The notes beneath the pieces are model-generated. The model searched no databases. It was not told the origin of the DNA and saw nothing but the letters and a program-made list of their open reading frames with translations. A program made the translations under genes and the position numbers. This document shows, piece by piece, positions 12,401 through 24,494 of a stretch of DNA of 64,000 bases. Numbering within the stretch: position 1 is the first letter of the stretch; the number at the start of each line of letters is the position of its first letter. This stretch comes from Nissolia schottii (Eukaryota; Streptophyta; Magnoliopsida; Fabales; Fabaceae): NCBI GenBank assembly GCA_003254905.1, contig QANU01009600.1:65472-129471 (forward strand), in the 5' to 3' direction.

Positions 12401-15400
12401 CTGCTTTGTGCAGCTTTCAAAGTTCACCTTGTGAAGACAGGAATTTTAGGAGTGATGCTGATGATACCGAGGCAGAAGATGCATCATTCTCTGGCCTAGA
12501 GGATTTAAATGACCTACATGATATTCTTGAATGGGCTAAGGTTTATAAACTGGAATGCACTTAGAACTGCTGCTATTTTGTCTTCTGTAATGATATTTTA
12601 TAGCTGATGTTATTTTACCAATTCTTAGGCAAATAACTGTGGGCCACTTCAGATTATAAGTGAGTATTACCGGCTAAGTTGCCCTGCAAGGGGCTCAGAA
12701 CTTGGGTTTCATCCTTTGGAGCACCTGCATCCCTTGGAATATCACAGACCACACGAGACACTTCTTCACCTCGCTGGTTCAATTGTTGATTTGAAATCTT
12801 GCAGTAAAGGTCTGGAATTAGCTGAGGTATGTTGTAATAATAATAGTGTAATATGGGTTGGATTAAATTGTTTTTGTTCCACTTCAGATTTAGGATTTGA
12901 GTATTTTGTGCAGTATCATGTTTGATAGTCATACTCATGGTAAACACATTACTTAATGGTTGTTTGTTCCTATCAGGCACATAAGTCTCTTCTGGCCGAG
13001 GAGGAGGCAACTGCATTATCAATATTGGCTGTTGCATGCTTATGTGGTACCTTGAGACTTGAAAATGTAGGTTGAGTTTTGGCCTATGATTTTATGAAAT
13101 CCATGTTCTATTTTCATATATATATATATATATGTATGTATATATATATATGAATACATACATATATATGTGTATGTATATGTATGTATGCATGCATGCA
13201 TGTATGTATGTGTATGTATATAAATAATATCATTGCATGCCTGATGGTGAGACTTGTAATTTGTAGAGATTTGTCACTATTAATAAATATTGCTTCTAGG
13301 CTTAAAGAGAGTATCTGGTATTAATCATCGATTTGGTCACTCCAACTATTGTCAAATTTGAGGAAGATTGTGCATTTTGGATATGACTTAATGCTGAACA
13401 AGTTTGAGGAGGGATGTTTTTTCCTGAAATTGAAATGTAGTGATAAGTGTAACAGTTTAATGCTTGTCCATGAGTTTTAAAACTAGATATTGGCATAAAT
13501 GTTTGTCTGTCCATTCTTCAGGTGCTAACATTCTTTGCAGGAGCTCTACTGGAGAAACAGATAGTTGTTGTCTGTTCTAATTTGGTATGTCTCTTTACCT
13601 TGTTCCTTAAGTTAATAATGATCTTGTGAACAGAGAAGTGGAATCGGGAATTAAATTTTTTGAGGGTCAAGTCAAAGAACATACATATGCCTTATTAAAG
13701 AGATCACATTTAATATTAATATAATAAATGTGTATGTTAAAAAAGAAAAATCAAATGAAGGGAGCCCACGGCACGCACACACATGGCTGCCCTTTGGCTC
13801 CACCCCTGCTTGTGAAGATGATTAATCTTCCCTATACAATTGTTTAATTGATGAATGCAAATGTTATTCCAAGTCATTGGTGACATGATATATGATTTTG
13901 TCCTTTGGATACATTGTTATTCTTATATATTGATAAGTCCATGCTCTATTACTAACCACAGTAAACATATTTGTATTTTGGTTTTCTTCTCATTTTTCCC
14001 TGTTGATGTGCTCGTGCATATTTCATCAGTCATAAGCTTATTTTATTGTACAAGTAATGTTATTGTTTGCAGATCTTCCAAGTTTTCTTATTCTCTGTTT
14101 GGATAATTTAATTGCCAGAAATTAGCATCTCTCTTGAATCATTGATATCTCTCCATAGACCTTGACAGAAACATTCCATCTCTCATGACCAGGGAATCCT
14201 ATCTGCTTCAGTTTTGTCAGTTATTCCACTAATCCGACCCTACCGATGGCAAAGCCTGCTAATGCCGGTTTGACATCTTTCCGTTTTCAGAGTTAGATTG
14301 AATATTAATATTTACATGTTTTAAATCTCTCTTTTCAACCTTATAGTGTTTGATAAGAATATTTTCTTCCAGGTTTTACCAAATGACATGCTTGAATTTT
14401 TGGATGCACCTGTCCCTTATGTAGTGAGTGTTCTGTTCTTCTAGCTTTTAAGAAAAGTATAGTTTTTTAAGTCAGACTATGGTTTTTTCCTTTGCTATTT
14501 TAGATTTATTTATTCTTTTAAATCCATGTTCAGTGCTTGCTCTTGCATATGCCCTTATGTTAGGTGGATATATATTGCTTTTGGAGCTTCCAAGCTTGTA
14601 AAACCCATTTGATATTATCCTTCACAAATTGTTTGGCAACTTGAAAACCAGTAGTTGGCATGTATAATAATGAACTAGTTTATAATTAAATAGTGTTGGT
14701 TTGAAACTAAATTAAAAACTAGTTTAATTAATTTTTCAAATTGTTCAGGAAGAATATAGAATAATGTAACAGGGAGAGATAAAATGGGATTTAGATAAAG
14801 TCAACTTAAAATAGTTGTTTTTTATTTTTAATTAGTTTTAGTCTAAAATTGGTTTAAGTAAAAACTAGCTTTAAAAGATTTTGTTTGTTATCCAACAATA
14901 TCTAAAACCTGGCCTTATTGCATCTACATATTTCATTTTTCAAGATTGCCAAATATTTCATTTTTCAAGATTGCCAAACACCCTAGTAGGATTGTTACTG
15001 GAGAGTGTAGTTTTAAATTTGATTTCAATTGTTTTTATCTTTTTCTTTTCTGTTATCCATTTCTGAAATCTAACTGGATAAAAATTAATTCTCTAGGTTG
15101 GTATCAAGAACAAGACCAATGAAGTTCAGTCAAAGTTAACCAATGTTATTCTGGTTGATGCCAATAGAAACCAGGTGAGTAATTTTTCTCTGCATTTTTG
15201 CAATGCTGATAAAAGGCAATTTTTTCCCCAACAACGTAGTATTATTAAGAAATAGTACAGATGACCACTTCTTTCCTATCATCTTTGAAATTTCATGTCT
15301 TCAAGTGAAGGAGAATTTTATTATGCATAATAATAAATTTGTACTGCTGGATTATTATCATTTGCTTGCAGATCTACCTTCAAGTTTCATATTCTCTGGA

Positions 15401-18400
15401 TTGGTTACTTAATATGTGTGTGTTAAGAAAGTGCTCAAAATTCTCTAAATCGGTTACTTAATATCTTTGTGTGTGTTAGTTTAGAAAGTGCTAAAACTGA
15501 TCATTATAGCATATTTTCCTCAAGTCCTGTGTTATGGTAGGTTGGTGGGATTTGGTTGAAGCAATATTCAATTTTGGTAATTTGATAAGATAAAAGAAGA
15601 ATTGTATTGATAAGAGGAGATAAGAGACAAAAGGTGGGAGGACATGAGATCCTCTATAAAAAAAAATAAGCCAAAAAAAAACTATCAATGAAGAAGGGCT
15701 TTCCAATCTCTCAACATATTGGAGAGGGAAAGACCTCTATAGAGATTATGAGCTATACACTAGGATGAAGCGAAATGCTTAATCCTATCACAAAGTACAA
15801 GTTTATTAGAAACTTGTCATTAAAAATGCGGTAGTTGCACTCAAGCCAAATACACCAGATAGTTGCAAAAATGGCACATTGCCACAAAATATTGGCTTCT
15901 TTCCTCCTCCCAAAACCAATATAACTTGTCAATAAGAATTGGTCTAAGGTCGCTGGGTGCACCCAACTCTCATCCAAGATACCAAAAAGACAGTTCCATA
16001 GGGAGTCAGCCATATGACAATGCAAGAACAAGTGCGTAACTGTTTCAGAGTTCACCCTAAACATAACACACACATCAAGGGAAATAACCTTGTGTGGCCT
16101 CCGAACCTGGAACATATTATGAATTCTATTGAGCAAAACTATTCAAATAAAGGATTTGACTTTATAGGGCGCTTTAGATTTCCAATGGGTTTTTTAAGGT
16201 GGAAAGTGGTTATGTTTGAGGAATGAGTTAGAAACTTAAAATAGGATTTACAAGATAGTAGCCTAGAGGAATCAAGAGGAAATGGAGTCCTACACTCTAA
16301 AGAAATTCTTAATAGGTGCATTGTGCAGGGAAGATAGGCAATATAGGCGAGGAAAAACATGACTAAAAGGGGAATCCCCTATCCAAGGATCCTCCCAAAA
16401 GGAGAATGGGGAGCCATTACCCACCTTCAAGGAGAGCAAAGGGTGAAATGAATTTTAACCTTTGGAAATAAATTTCCTAGGGCTAGAATGAGAGGATAGG
16501 TTAGCAGACTTAGCATCCCACCCATTTGTATCCAAGCCATTTTTACTCTGAATAACTTGATGCCATAGAGAAAGAGGCTCCAAAGCAAAATGCCAAAGCC
16601 ATTTAGCTGCCAAAGTAATATTTTTAGACATCAAATTAGCCAGACCCAAACCACCTTCCTTCTTAGGGCGACAACACTCCTCCCAACTAACCAAGTGGTC
16701 ATGCTTCATATCCAAAGCACCGGACCAATGAAGGCCCTCATGATCTTTCCAATGGAATTTGCTACCCCTAATGGTATGCGGAACTAAGATAGGAAGTATT
16801 GTGGGATGCTTGAAAGACAAGCTTGCATAAGGGTGATTCGATCCCCAAGAGAAAAATAAGTTCCTTTCCAAATACCAAGGCACTTAGAAATCTTTTCCAA
16901 CACCGAGTCCCAGAAAGAAATAGATATGGGATTCCCTCTCGAAGGAACACCCAAATACACAAGAGGCCAATTCAAGATCTGACAACCAACTAAAGGAGTG
17001 GTACTGGAAAGGGCTTGAGGGTCAACATTGATACTAGCTAAACCACTTTTTGACCAATTAATCTTCTACCTTGAGGCCAACTCAAAAATTTGAAAAAGAA
17101 CAAGGGTGTTTGAAAAACTTTCTTTATCATTGTTAAGGAACAAGATGGTATCATCAGCAAACTGCAAATAAGACCATAGTTCCCTCAGAACCAACTTTAA
17201 CACCTTTAATTTACCCATTCTCAATAGCTCTAAAGATCAAATGGCTAAGAACATTTACCACCAAAGTGGAGAGAAAAAGGGATAAAGGGTCTCCTTGCCT
17301 TAAACCCCTTTGACCTCTAAACCAAGATTTTCGCTCCCCATTAACAATCATAGAAAAAGTACACGTATTAAGACCATAGTAGTCAATCACGGATAGCGGC
17401 GCGGAGCAGTCGGCCCCAAAAAATGCTATAGCGGATAGCGGGAGCCGGAGCGAGATGACTGCTATTTCAAACCATAGAGAGAGGCATTTCCTTCTGTGTG
17501 TGCATCATCTTCAAACCATAGTTGGATACCCAAGGCATCATTCTCATTATTCAAGTCTTCCTCCCTATTGTCGGACTCTACTCTTTGTAGAGATTCAATC
17601 AGAAGACCATCATCTTTTTCCTCAAACAGGCTATCAGCAACATCACCCTGCCAAAGGTCCAAAGAGTCTAAATCTGAGTCTAAGTCTGAGCTATCAAAAC
17701 TATCTTGCGAGTCATCTCCCCCATTGCTGTCAACTTTCCTTTTTCGCATGTCCTCCTGGCTCACTTGATCTCTTTGCTCAATGCTAGTCATCTCTTTGCA
17801 AGTCATCTCGCTCATTGTGAGACAAGGAAGTTGGCAGCAATGAAGGAGATGACTTGCAAGATAGTTTTGCTAGCTAATACCAAATATGCTAATGGTATTA
17901 CATATTGAGGAACTTATAGCCTTATCAAAACTTTAGCATATTTGGATTCTTTATGGTGCTCTGCTAAGCTAATAGTTACTTAAGATAGTTCAAATAGAGA
18001 GATTGGCGACCTTTTTTAGTTGATACATCTGTTTTACTGTGGTTTCTGTTATTTGAATTTCTTGTATTATATAAGGATATCATATCCTCTGCTTTGTATT
18101 TCATTACCTCCCGTAGTAGTATTTCTTTCCTGTATTTCAAAAGAAACGGAACTATATAGATTAAATCTTTATAATAAGCAGGGTGGGCTAAGGATTGAAT
18201 TGGGTCTGCTTGGTTCCATAGCACAGTGCAACTAAACAGTAGCATGATTTTTGAACAGATTCTTGTTTTGAGTTGTCTGACTTTCAGTTGTCTGACCAAG
18301 AAAATAAGTATGATTTTTGATCGTGAAAATGATATTAGAAAAGGAGAAAATGAAGAGGACAACATAGGCAGTTCATGTTAGGATCTGTGAATCAATTACA

Positions 18401-21400
18401 CTTAGAGGAACTGTGCCTATGCCAGAGCACTTCAAATTCTAATTGGACATCAGAGATTTTTTTCTGTTGCCATAGCTCTATCACCTGCCTGTTTCATAGG
18501 TTAGGATGGACAGTTTAGACAAAACAAGGTTCATTCCTTTTGAAATTTGTCTGGTAATTCAATATCACAGAGATGGTTGGAAGTGACACATTTGGTAAGG
18601 AAATGACTCATATCCCAAAAGGATGTTGGTTCAATTTCCGCTGCTGATGTGATGACCACTTTGGTAGGTGATGTATAAGTACCTTTTTAAGCATTCAAAG
18701 AGTCTGGTGGCATGTCCTAACCCTAGTGAGATGGCTGGTGCTGAACCCACCTAAACACTTTTTGATTACCAAAAAAAAATTAGTGTTCCTAGTCTCAACC
18801 ACACTTTCTGTCAGGATTTGGAAAAGTATCCTAATTCTTTAATTACACCTTTCTTATAATAATTTTAACCCCATAAGGCCCCAATGTCAAACCGGTCTCA
18901 GTCAGATCCCAACACCTGAAGGCAAACTATAACCAGTTCCTGAATTACGTTTTTGCTAATTTATGGCAAACATTTGGAAATTAGGGTAAGGGAAGCTTTC
19001 AATCAGCTTGCTATTGTTTCTTGTTAAAGCCTCTTAAGTTGAAGTCATTTAGAACCTGTTCCGATATAAAAACTAGAACTTAATATTCTTTTTTTTTGAG
19101 CCTTATATTCTTTTTTCTCTTCCACTCCACATTTTTAGTTAAATGAATTGTTTAATCTGGGTAGATATTCTTGTTTCTCTAAGCTAAACAGAAAAGCAAT
19201 GAAGTTATGGTTTTTGGAGGATATATTGTGAGTTCATGCGAGTGAAATTATCCTTTAATCTTTGCCATAAAATGAATGGGCTTATCTTCCATAGCTATAT
19301 GCGCCGTTCTGCTAACTTCTATTTTAGGAGTCTATATTTTTGAGTTACACGGTTTCTTATCAAATTTTTTTTCTTTTGTTTTTAATAGGTGAAGTCACCA
19401 ACAATACCTCAACTCCCAAGGCAGAAAGAGCTAATGTCTTCTTTACGTCCTTATCATGCAACTCTTGTGGGAGAAAGTTACTTGGGTAGGAAAAGGCCAG
19501 TGTATGAATGCACGGAAGTGCAGGTGTGCCCTTATTAATCATCTCTTCGTTTTACATTTCTTTTTCTTATTTCCTCTTTATTGCTTCCCCCTCCCCCTCC
19601 CTTCTCTGTCTTTGTTTCTCCCTTTTTGGTCATTTTTAGTCTGTTTAATATTTCAGATTTAGCCATACTTGCGTTTTATATGTTAAGAGATGAAAGCCAT
19701 TTTTGAAGAACCAGTTCTTCAGTTGCCTGATAATTAATCATTATATTTGTTCATTCAAAAAAATTCAAGTTGTTTGTTAGAATTGTACGATATGTCAATG
19801 TCAAAGTGTTAACAGCTTTGTTTCCATGCTTTTTAATATTCTCATGCTTGTTTTCCCTGCAGATTGAAGCTGCCAAGGGTTTCTTGTCAGTGTTAAGATC
19901 TTACTTGGAATCCCTTTGCTATAACATCCGTTCTCATACAATAACCAATGTACAATCAAATGACGACAAGGTATATATTTTTGTCTTCTGATCTGATCTG
20001 ATAGCTAGTAAATTCTTTCCATTTGTAACTCATTTTGTTTTGCCCCTCTCTGAAAATAAGGATTTAATAAGGACCTTCTCAGACTGTACTTTATGAGAAA
20101 TTAAAGAAATCATTGTGTAGTTAATCCCTGTTATGGAGTGGTTTGTTTTTGATTAATTGGTCTTTTTTATTTTTTGGGTGCCATAAGTCATTGTAAATTG
20201 ACTGTTATTTGTAATACATCCTTCAAAGAAATGACATGGTCTTTTGAAGAGAAGTCATTTTCGACCCCTAACCCTAGCCCCTTATTTTGATGATAATTCT
20301 ATATTTAAATATTTTTGAGCTCTGTGTTATGATATACATTAGTTCTTGAATATCTCAAGACTTCACTTTGTCTGATTTGTCTCTATGCAAATTGTATTTG
20401 GCTTTGCCTGAAGTGGCAAGTAATGAGAGTTAGGTTGTGATCTTAAGTTCAAAAAGTAAAAATAAATAGGCTTAAATATGTTTCAGGTACCTGACAAATG
20501 TCTAAGATTTGGTTTAGGTCCCTAATTTTTATTTTCTTTTTGGTTTTGGTCCAAACATATTAGGAGTTACATGATTTTTGTCCTTGCTTTTATGAGACTG
20601 TGATTTAGTCCCTACCGTTAGTGGAACTTTGTTAATTGTTGATGCGGCTAACAAAGTGTTACATCAGCAGTGTCATGTGAGCAAAATAAGCCCACCCAAC
20701 CCATAACCTAGCCCAAACCTGACCCGTAACCCGCAACTTGGCCCAATTGAGGGGTGGGTGGGTCATCATTTGGGGGCAAAATCGGATCAAATAGCAGGTT
20801 TTGGGTCGGGTGAATTTATTTTGTTCATATGACACTAATGACAGGGACTAAAATCATGTAATATCTTGTATGTTTGGATCGAAACCAAAAACTTAATTTT
20901 TTTAGTGACCTAAACCAAATCTTGAAAATTTGTCGGAGACTTGAAACATATTTAAGCCAATAAAAACAAAAATTTAAACAAGATTATGTAGTATTCAAAA
21001 ACTGTAATTGTAAGGCATGTATTCTATCATGCCGTCATTTAGAACATTGCAAGCAGCGTATAAAGTATTTTTAGGAACTAACATTATGGCTTGTATCTTC
21101 AGGTATCCTTGCTTTTGAAGGAGAGTTTTATTGACTCATTCCCTAATCATGATCGGGCTTTCATGAAGGTTTGGACCCTTAACAGATTTATCTTTCATCC
21201 ACTTTAGGTGTTAAATGATCTGGATTCCTGATTTCCCAGTAGTTGTATCCAATTTCAAAATCTATACTAGTATGTGACAATTCAAACTTTTTTATTGAAA
21301 ATCTTCTTCGGATCACAACTAGGACACTATAAGTAGCTTTTGCTGCAGCATCTGTCAAAATTGGAAGAAACAGCCTTACAGGGAAGAGAACATGTGAAAG

Positions 21401-22588
21401 TTTTTTAGGGAGGTTCACTGGAATATTCATTTTAGATGCTCGCGTCTTCTAACTGGTTGTTGGTCATACTAGATGCATGACTGCTTGAGAATCGTTATGT
21501 TTATCTGTGGTCTGGTTAGACTTGTTTCTTCTTTTGAACCTGTTTGTCTGTTGGTATGTTATTTTTAAGGGTAAGGCCTTGAGGTTCAGTGTAATTACAC
21601 ACACCTCCCCTCTATTTGTACAGGTGACACTAACCACCCCTGGAATAAAATGAGTTACATGCCCGTTAAGTGTCATGACATTTTACTACCATACTCTTGA
21701 TTTCTCTCACCCAATCTCTATCAACCCCAACCTTAACCCCATGGATGACATCTGATCTCCACCTCATGCTCAACCTTTACTTTGTATCTGGGGAATGCTT
21801 GTACACTTGAACATATGGTTAGGTAGCCCTGTTGCACTCTTTGTAGCCTTGCTTGGGGAATTGGTTTTTGCAAACCACAAGCAAACAAACCTGATTGTTT
21901 CATTGCCAACTGCATCCACCCATATATTTGTGTGGGAACCCAAGTGAATGTGTCTGATGAGCAGAAGCTTTTACATGGCCTAATTGTACTGACTTTCTAT
22001 GAAGTTCAGTGAAATTACACCAGCCTCCTCTAGTTTGTAAAATTACACTCACTTTCCCTAATGATAACACAATTAGACGTTATTATGGTGTTTTTATGAT
22101 TACGCCCTCACATTTTCACACACAGACTTTATAACTCCTTTTTGGGTCTCTCTTACGTGCAAGAGAGGACATGGGGCATTGTAAAGTTGCATAAGAGAGG
22201 GCCAAAACGGGGGCTGTGAAGTCTGCTGAGCGAGAAAATTTGAGGGGCATAATTAAGAAAAAACACCCTAATAACCAATGGTGTCAACTCTGTTATCATT
22301 AGGGAAGGTCAGTGTGGGGAGGTGAGTGTGATTTCCCTGAACCTCAGGGGTTAGTACCCTTTTTACATTGATATGGATAAACTAAGAATCTTTTTCCATT
22401 TTGTCAGTGTACTGAGACTGTTAAAGCTTGCTTCTTATTTGTGTTACTTCAATGACAAAATTCTCTTTTTCCAAACTGCTAATGTGGTTGTTTCTCCTTT
22501 TCTGGCCCGTGCTAAACAGCTTTTCGTCGATACACAGCTCTTCTCTGTGCACACAGATCTTGTTCTGTCTTTCTTCCAAAAGGAATAG
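6456..22588 (+). CDS. DENN (AEX-3) domain-containing protein
   Basis: DENN proteins are usually exchange factors for Rab GTPases in membrane traffic. This one resembles the plant family represented by Arabidopsis At5g35560, which I recognise from SGSPGWGASFF near the N-terminus and RSWKEPTRLFESMVVVGLHP. Coding exons: 6456-6758, 7120-7308, 7456-7539, 8240-8299, 8891-8935, 9473-9672, 10859-11335, 12414-12540, 12629-12826, 12977-13066, 13522-13584, 14193-14267, 14373-14423, 15097-15174, 19389-19523, 19863-19970, 21103-21168, 22520-22588. They total 2418 nt, or 805 residues. The upstream part of DENN lies at about residues 102-294, an acidic variable linker at 294-495, the core DENN module at 496-680 (HPLEYHRPHETLLHLAG, FFAGALLEKQIVVVCSNL, PYRWQSLLMPVLP), and the downstream part at 681-805. 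A 5' non-coding exon probably ends at 5572, with its acceptor at 6445. The start is the first Met after that acceptor. The 4.2-kb intron 15175-19388 holds a LINE relic. Two candidate acceptors precede coding exon 8. Confidence 0.88.
9925..10035 (-). repeat. Au-like SINE remnant
   Basis: GGCGGCCTAGTGCATGATGC, then GGGGTTTGGGAGGGTCGATG, ACAACCTTATTCTC and TTTTCAGGATTTTAATCCGT read as a decayed reverse-orientation Au SINE. The family normally shows the complements of its GGTTCGAGTCCTGGAAACAG block here. It lies in the intron between 9673 and 10858 of the DENN gene. Confidence 0.4.
12284..12460 (+). repeat. Tandem duplication of a 3' splice site and exon start
   Basis: The segment 12287-12360 is repeated at about 12380-12455, offset by about 94 bp. 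Both copies contain a pyrimidine-rich run, a (C/T)ATGCAG or TGTGCAG acceptor, and the first 30-odd nucleotides of DENN coding exon 8. The downstream copy (exon from 12414) is the one that keeps the reading frame open. The upstream copy (from 12320) encodes a similar start, SFQGSFCEDRL, and then reaches a TAG stop. Confidence 0.75.
13120..13225. repeat. (TA)n / (TATG)n / (CATG)n microsatellite
   Basis: Compound simple repeat in the intron 13067-13521 of the DENN gene. It includes TGCATGCATGCATG, a run of alternating purine-pyrimidine. Confidence 0.85.
15585..17375 (-). mobile_element. LINE (non-LTR retrotransposon) relic, 3' half of ORF2
   Basis: Read on the minus strand from 17375 downward, broken frames give the reverse transcriptase segment GLRQGDP at about 17300, the catalytic FADD motif in LQFADDTILFLNN at about 17150, and WPLVYLGVPSRGNPISISFW at about 16930. 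These are followed by RITLMQACLSSIPQYFLS, a WEECCRPKKEGGLGLAN block (about 16670) and a zinc-binding C-terminal domain with TVTHLFLHC and WCIWLE (16136-15753). The 5' half, with the endonuclease, is absent. Several frameshifts and stops show it is dead. It lies antisense in the 4.2-kb DENN intron and is related to the relics at 36466-37690 and 46640-46930. Confidence 0.85.
17462..17815 (-). CDS. Hypothetical acidic protein fragment
   Basis: A 117-codon open frame starting MSEMTCKEM with a serine/aspartate-rich centre (DSFDSSDLDSDLDSLDLW). It lies on the same strand as the LINE relic and about 90 bp upstream of it in reading direction, inside the DENN intron. It is not recognised. It could be a remnant of the LINE's own upstream coding region or an unrelated captured fragment. 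The stretch between (17380-17460) carries GGATAGCGGCGCGG and GGATAGCGGGAGCCGG, so a separate small repeat may divide the two. Confidence 0.2.
   Translation of the reverse strand: MSEMTCKEMTSIEQRDQVSQEDMRKRKVDSNGGDDSQDSFDSSDLDSDLDSLDLWQGDVADSLFEEKDDGLLIESLQRVESDNREEDLNNENDALGIQLWFEDDAHTEGNASLYGLK
18560..18780 (+). repeat. SINE-like element
   Basis: A tRNA-like head with a B-box-like GGTTCAATTTCC at about 18631 is followed by a body containing TCCTAACCCTAGTGAGATGG and ends in a run of nine A at 18770-18778. Target duplications were not found. It lies in the 15175-19388 intron of the DENN gene. Confidence 0.35.
20469..20958. mobile_element. MITE with GGCTTAAATATG termini
   Basis: The left end GGCTTAAATATGTTTCAGGT and the right end GTCTCCGAC...-type complement (plus strand GACTTGAAACATATTTAAGC followed by C) form long terminal inverted repeats. 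Further in, TTTGGTTTAGGTCCCTAATTTT pairs with a matching inverted block. It is 490 bp and non-coding. The flanks share AATA. This type of MITE is common in legume genomes. It sits in the DENN intron 19971-21102. Confidence 0.7.
21566..22362. mobile_element. Long-TIR non-autonomous DNA element
   Basis: The left end AAGGGTAAGGCCTTGAGGTT continues into CAGTGTAATTACACACACCTCC. It is mirrored at the right end by GGAGGTGAGTGTGATTTCCC, TGAACCTCAGGGG and TACCCTT. Another left-type arm starts at about 22000 and pairs with the same right end through TTCCCTAATGATAACA. The region is therefore either a nested pair or a rearranged element of about 0.8 kb. It is non-coding and occupies the last DENN intron (21169-22519). 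Confidence 0.55.
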
Positions 22589-23638
22589 GACTGAAGTGCA
22601 ACACATCATGAGAATACTACTGCCTTGCAAAGCTTGAACGCAAGTTCAGTGTTGTATAATTTCTTATCTATTGGCAAAAATGTTCTACCCCTGATATGTA
22701 ACCCAAATTTTCACCGACTCCCTCATTTCTAATTTAGGCTTTATGCTGCACCTGTAAATAATAGTTAGATCCAATCTTAAGTGTTATAGGGTTCCATTAT
22801 ATGTAAATGACATTTTTTTTGGGGTAAACCTTTTAGTCCCATAATTATATTCAAATAATCATTTTGGTCCCGTGTTTTTTAAAGCGTTCAATTTGATTTT
22901 TTTTTTTCAAAATGAGTAAGAGTGAGTCAGGTATTTATTACATTAAATCATATTTGAACAGTGACATTACCCACATTCGAAAAGTGTGGTTAAATGTAAA
23001 AAATATCAAACTAACAAATGAAATAGAGGATTAAATTGAACTTTAAGAAAATATCAAACCAATGTAATCTCGTTTTTACATTAAGTGTGATTTATGTATG
23101 TAACTTAACTTATGTATGTTACTTTTTAAAGTATGTTATTTTATTATGTGATTCATTTTGTTGAATTTTTTATTTCTTTATGACTAACAAATTTTGTTTA
23201 CGTATAAATAAAGAATAAAGTTTGTAACAACAATTAAACAAAAAGTGACATAACAAGTAATAAATTGTAAACTTTATATATTTATATAAGATTCCCAAAA
23301 GAATCAATTTGAATTGACTTTTATTTAAAAAAAAATAAAAACTTTTATTACAAGAATTGATTTAAAATGAATCTTAGTTTTAAAAAAAAAAAAGTTAAAC
23401 AAGGACTCCCTTGATTAAAAAAAATGATTTATTTTAAAGATAATTTTTAAAATTAGTTCATTTTAAAAAAAAGATAATTTTAATATTTTATTTTAGAAAT
23501 TTTTTTTATACATAATATATTATTTAAATTGTATTTATGTAATAACTTTTTCTTAATTTATGAATTTCCGTAGAGATGTCAGAGACAAGAGCTGCCCGAG
23601 AGACAGGTTAGCTGCAGAAGCAGTAACAACACAGTGAC
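22589..23638. other. AT-rich intergenic stretch between DENN and GRF
   Basis: It follows the DENN stop codon and should contain its 3' untranslated region, but no perfect AATAAA was seen close by. At about 22825-23060 a long imperfect inverted repeat is visible (AAAGCGTTCAATTTGATTTT against AAATTGAACTTTAAGAAAAT), probably another decayed MITE. From 23070 to 23560 it is very AT-rich with no feature recognised. Confidence 0.4.
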
Positions 23639-23660
23639 AGAGAGAGAGAGAGAGAGAGAG
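23639..23660. repeat. (AG)n microsatellite
   Basis: Eleven AG dinucleotides, about 835 bp upstream of the GRF start codon, inside a comparatively GC-rich island (23575-23760). Confidence 0.9.
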
Positions 23661-23811
23661 CGCGTGAGGTAGTGCAGCAGCACTGCAATTGTGATCAGAG
23701 AGCCATTAGCTTTATCCACGTCCAGAAGATTCTGTAGCCCAATGGTCCCTGAAATAAATATTACCTACTCTACTCCCCCAAGCCCCTATTGAAATATTCA
23801 TTTAAAATAGG

Positions 23812-23985
23812 GTAATGCTATTTTATTAATAAAATTAAATAATAAAATTTAACCACTTATAAAAATATAATAACATGTAAGTGTGTTTATAGATTATAAT
23901 AATTATGTAAAATTTATATACACATACTTATTATCATATTTTTCATATATTATTTAATTTTATTGTTAAGTAATATTATCCTTTG
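23812..23985. mobile_element. Small AT-rich MITE upstream of GRF
   Basis: TATTAATAAAATTAAATAAT near the left end is matched by the inverted ATTATTTAATTTTATTGTTA near the right end, within outer termini GGTAATGCTA and TAATATTATCC. It is about 175 bp and non-coding. Confidence 0.5.
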
Positions 23986-24073
23986 AAATAAGATACACTT
24001 TAACTCCTATCATATTCACGGTTAAATAGATCATAAACGAACATACATCTTATAGAAGTTAAAATCTCATTTC

Positions 24074-24286
24074 TGTTACACGTACACTAAAAAATATACA
24101 CTACACATACACTCCATACTTACATGCATAAAATTTGCGTTTTAATATCTGTAATGTTTGTGCACTTAATTAAGTATAATTGAGAATATCATCTATAAGT
24201 TTATAATGTTTGTGCACTCATGAGAATAAAATTTTGTGTATTATTAATGGTGTATGTATGAGCGTATAAAATTGGGTATACACGTG
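24074..24286 (+). repeat. Left arm of an inverted repeat around GRF exon 1
   Basis: This segment (for example CACTAAAAAATATACAC, GCACTTAATTAAGTATAATT, GAGAATATCATCTATAA) recurs in opposite orientation at 24786-24978 with most positions matching. It contains a TATAAAA at 24265-24271 and a CACGTG G-box at 24281-24286, about 215-230 bp before the GRF start codon, so it may overlap the core promoter. Confidence 0.8.
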
Positions 24287-24494
24287 ACATTTTTATAATT
24301 CAGAAAAACACCACTCCCTTTGGTGATGGGGTTCACCCTGAACTTGCCTTGCTCTGCCACTGCACGCTCTCTGCTCTGAGTAATAACACTTCTGTTTCGT
24401 TTGTTTATGTCACAAATACCAACTCTCCTCCTGCTCCTTGATCCGTATTTCCATTTTCTTTTTCTTTTTTTCTTCTCTTCTTGTTTTCTTGACG

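Noticed and set aside
24438-24494. Upstream start of GRF adding a phenylalanine-rich leader
   Set aside because: It would put a hydrophobic stretch before the QLQ domain of a nuclear factor. The sequence looks like a pyrimidine-rich 5' leader.
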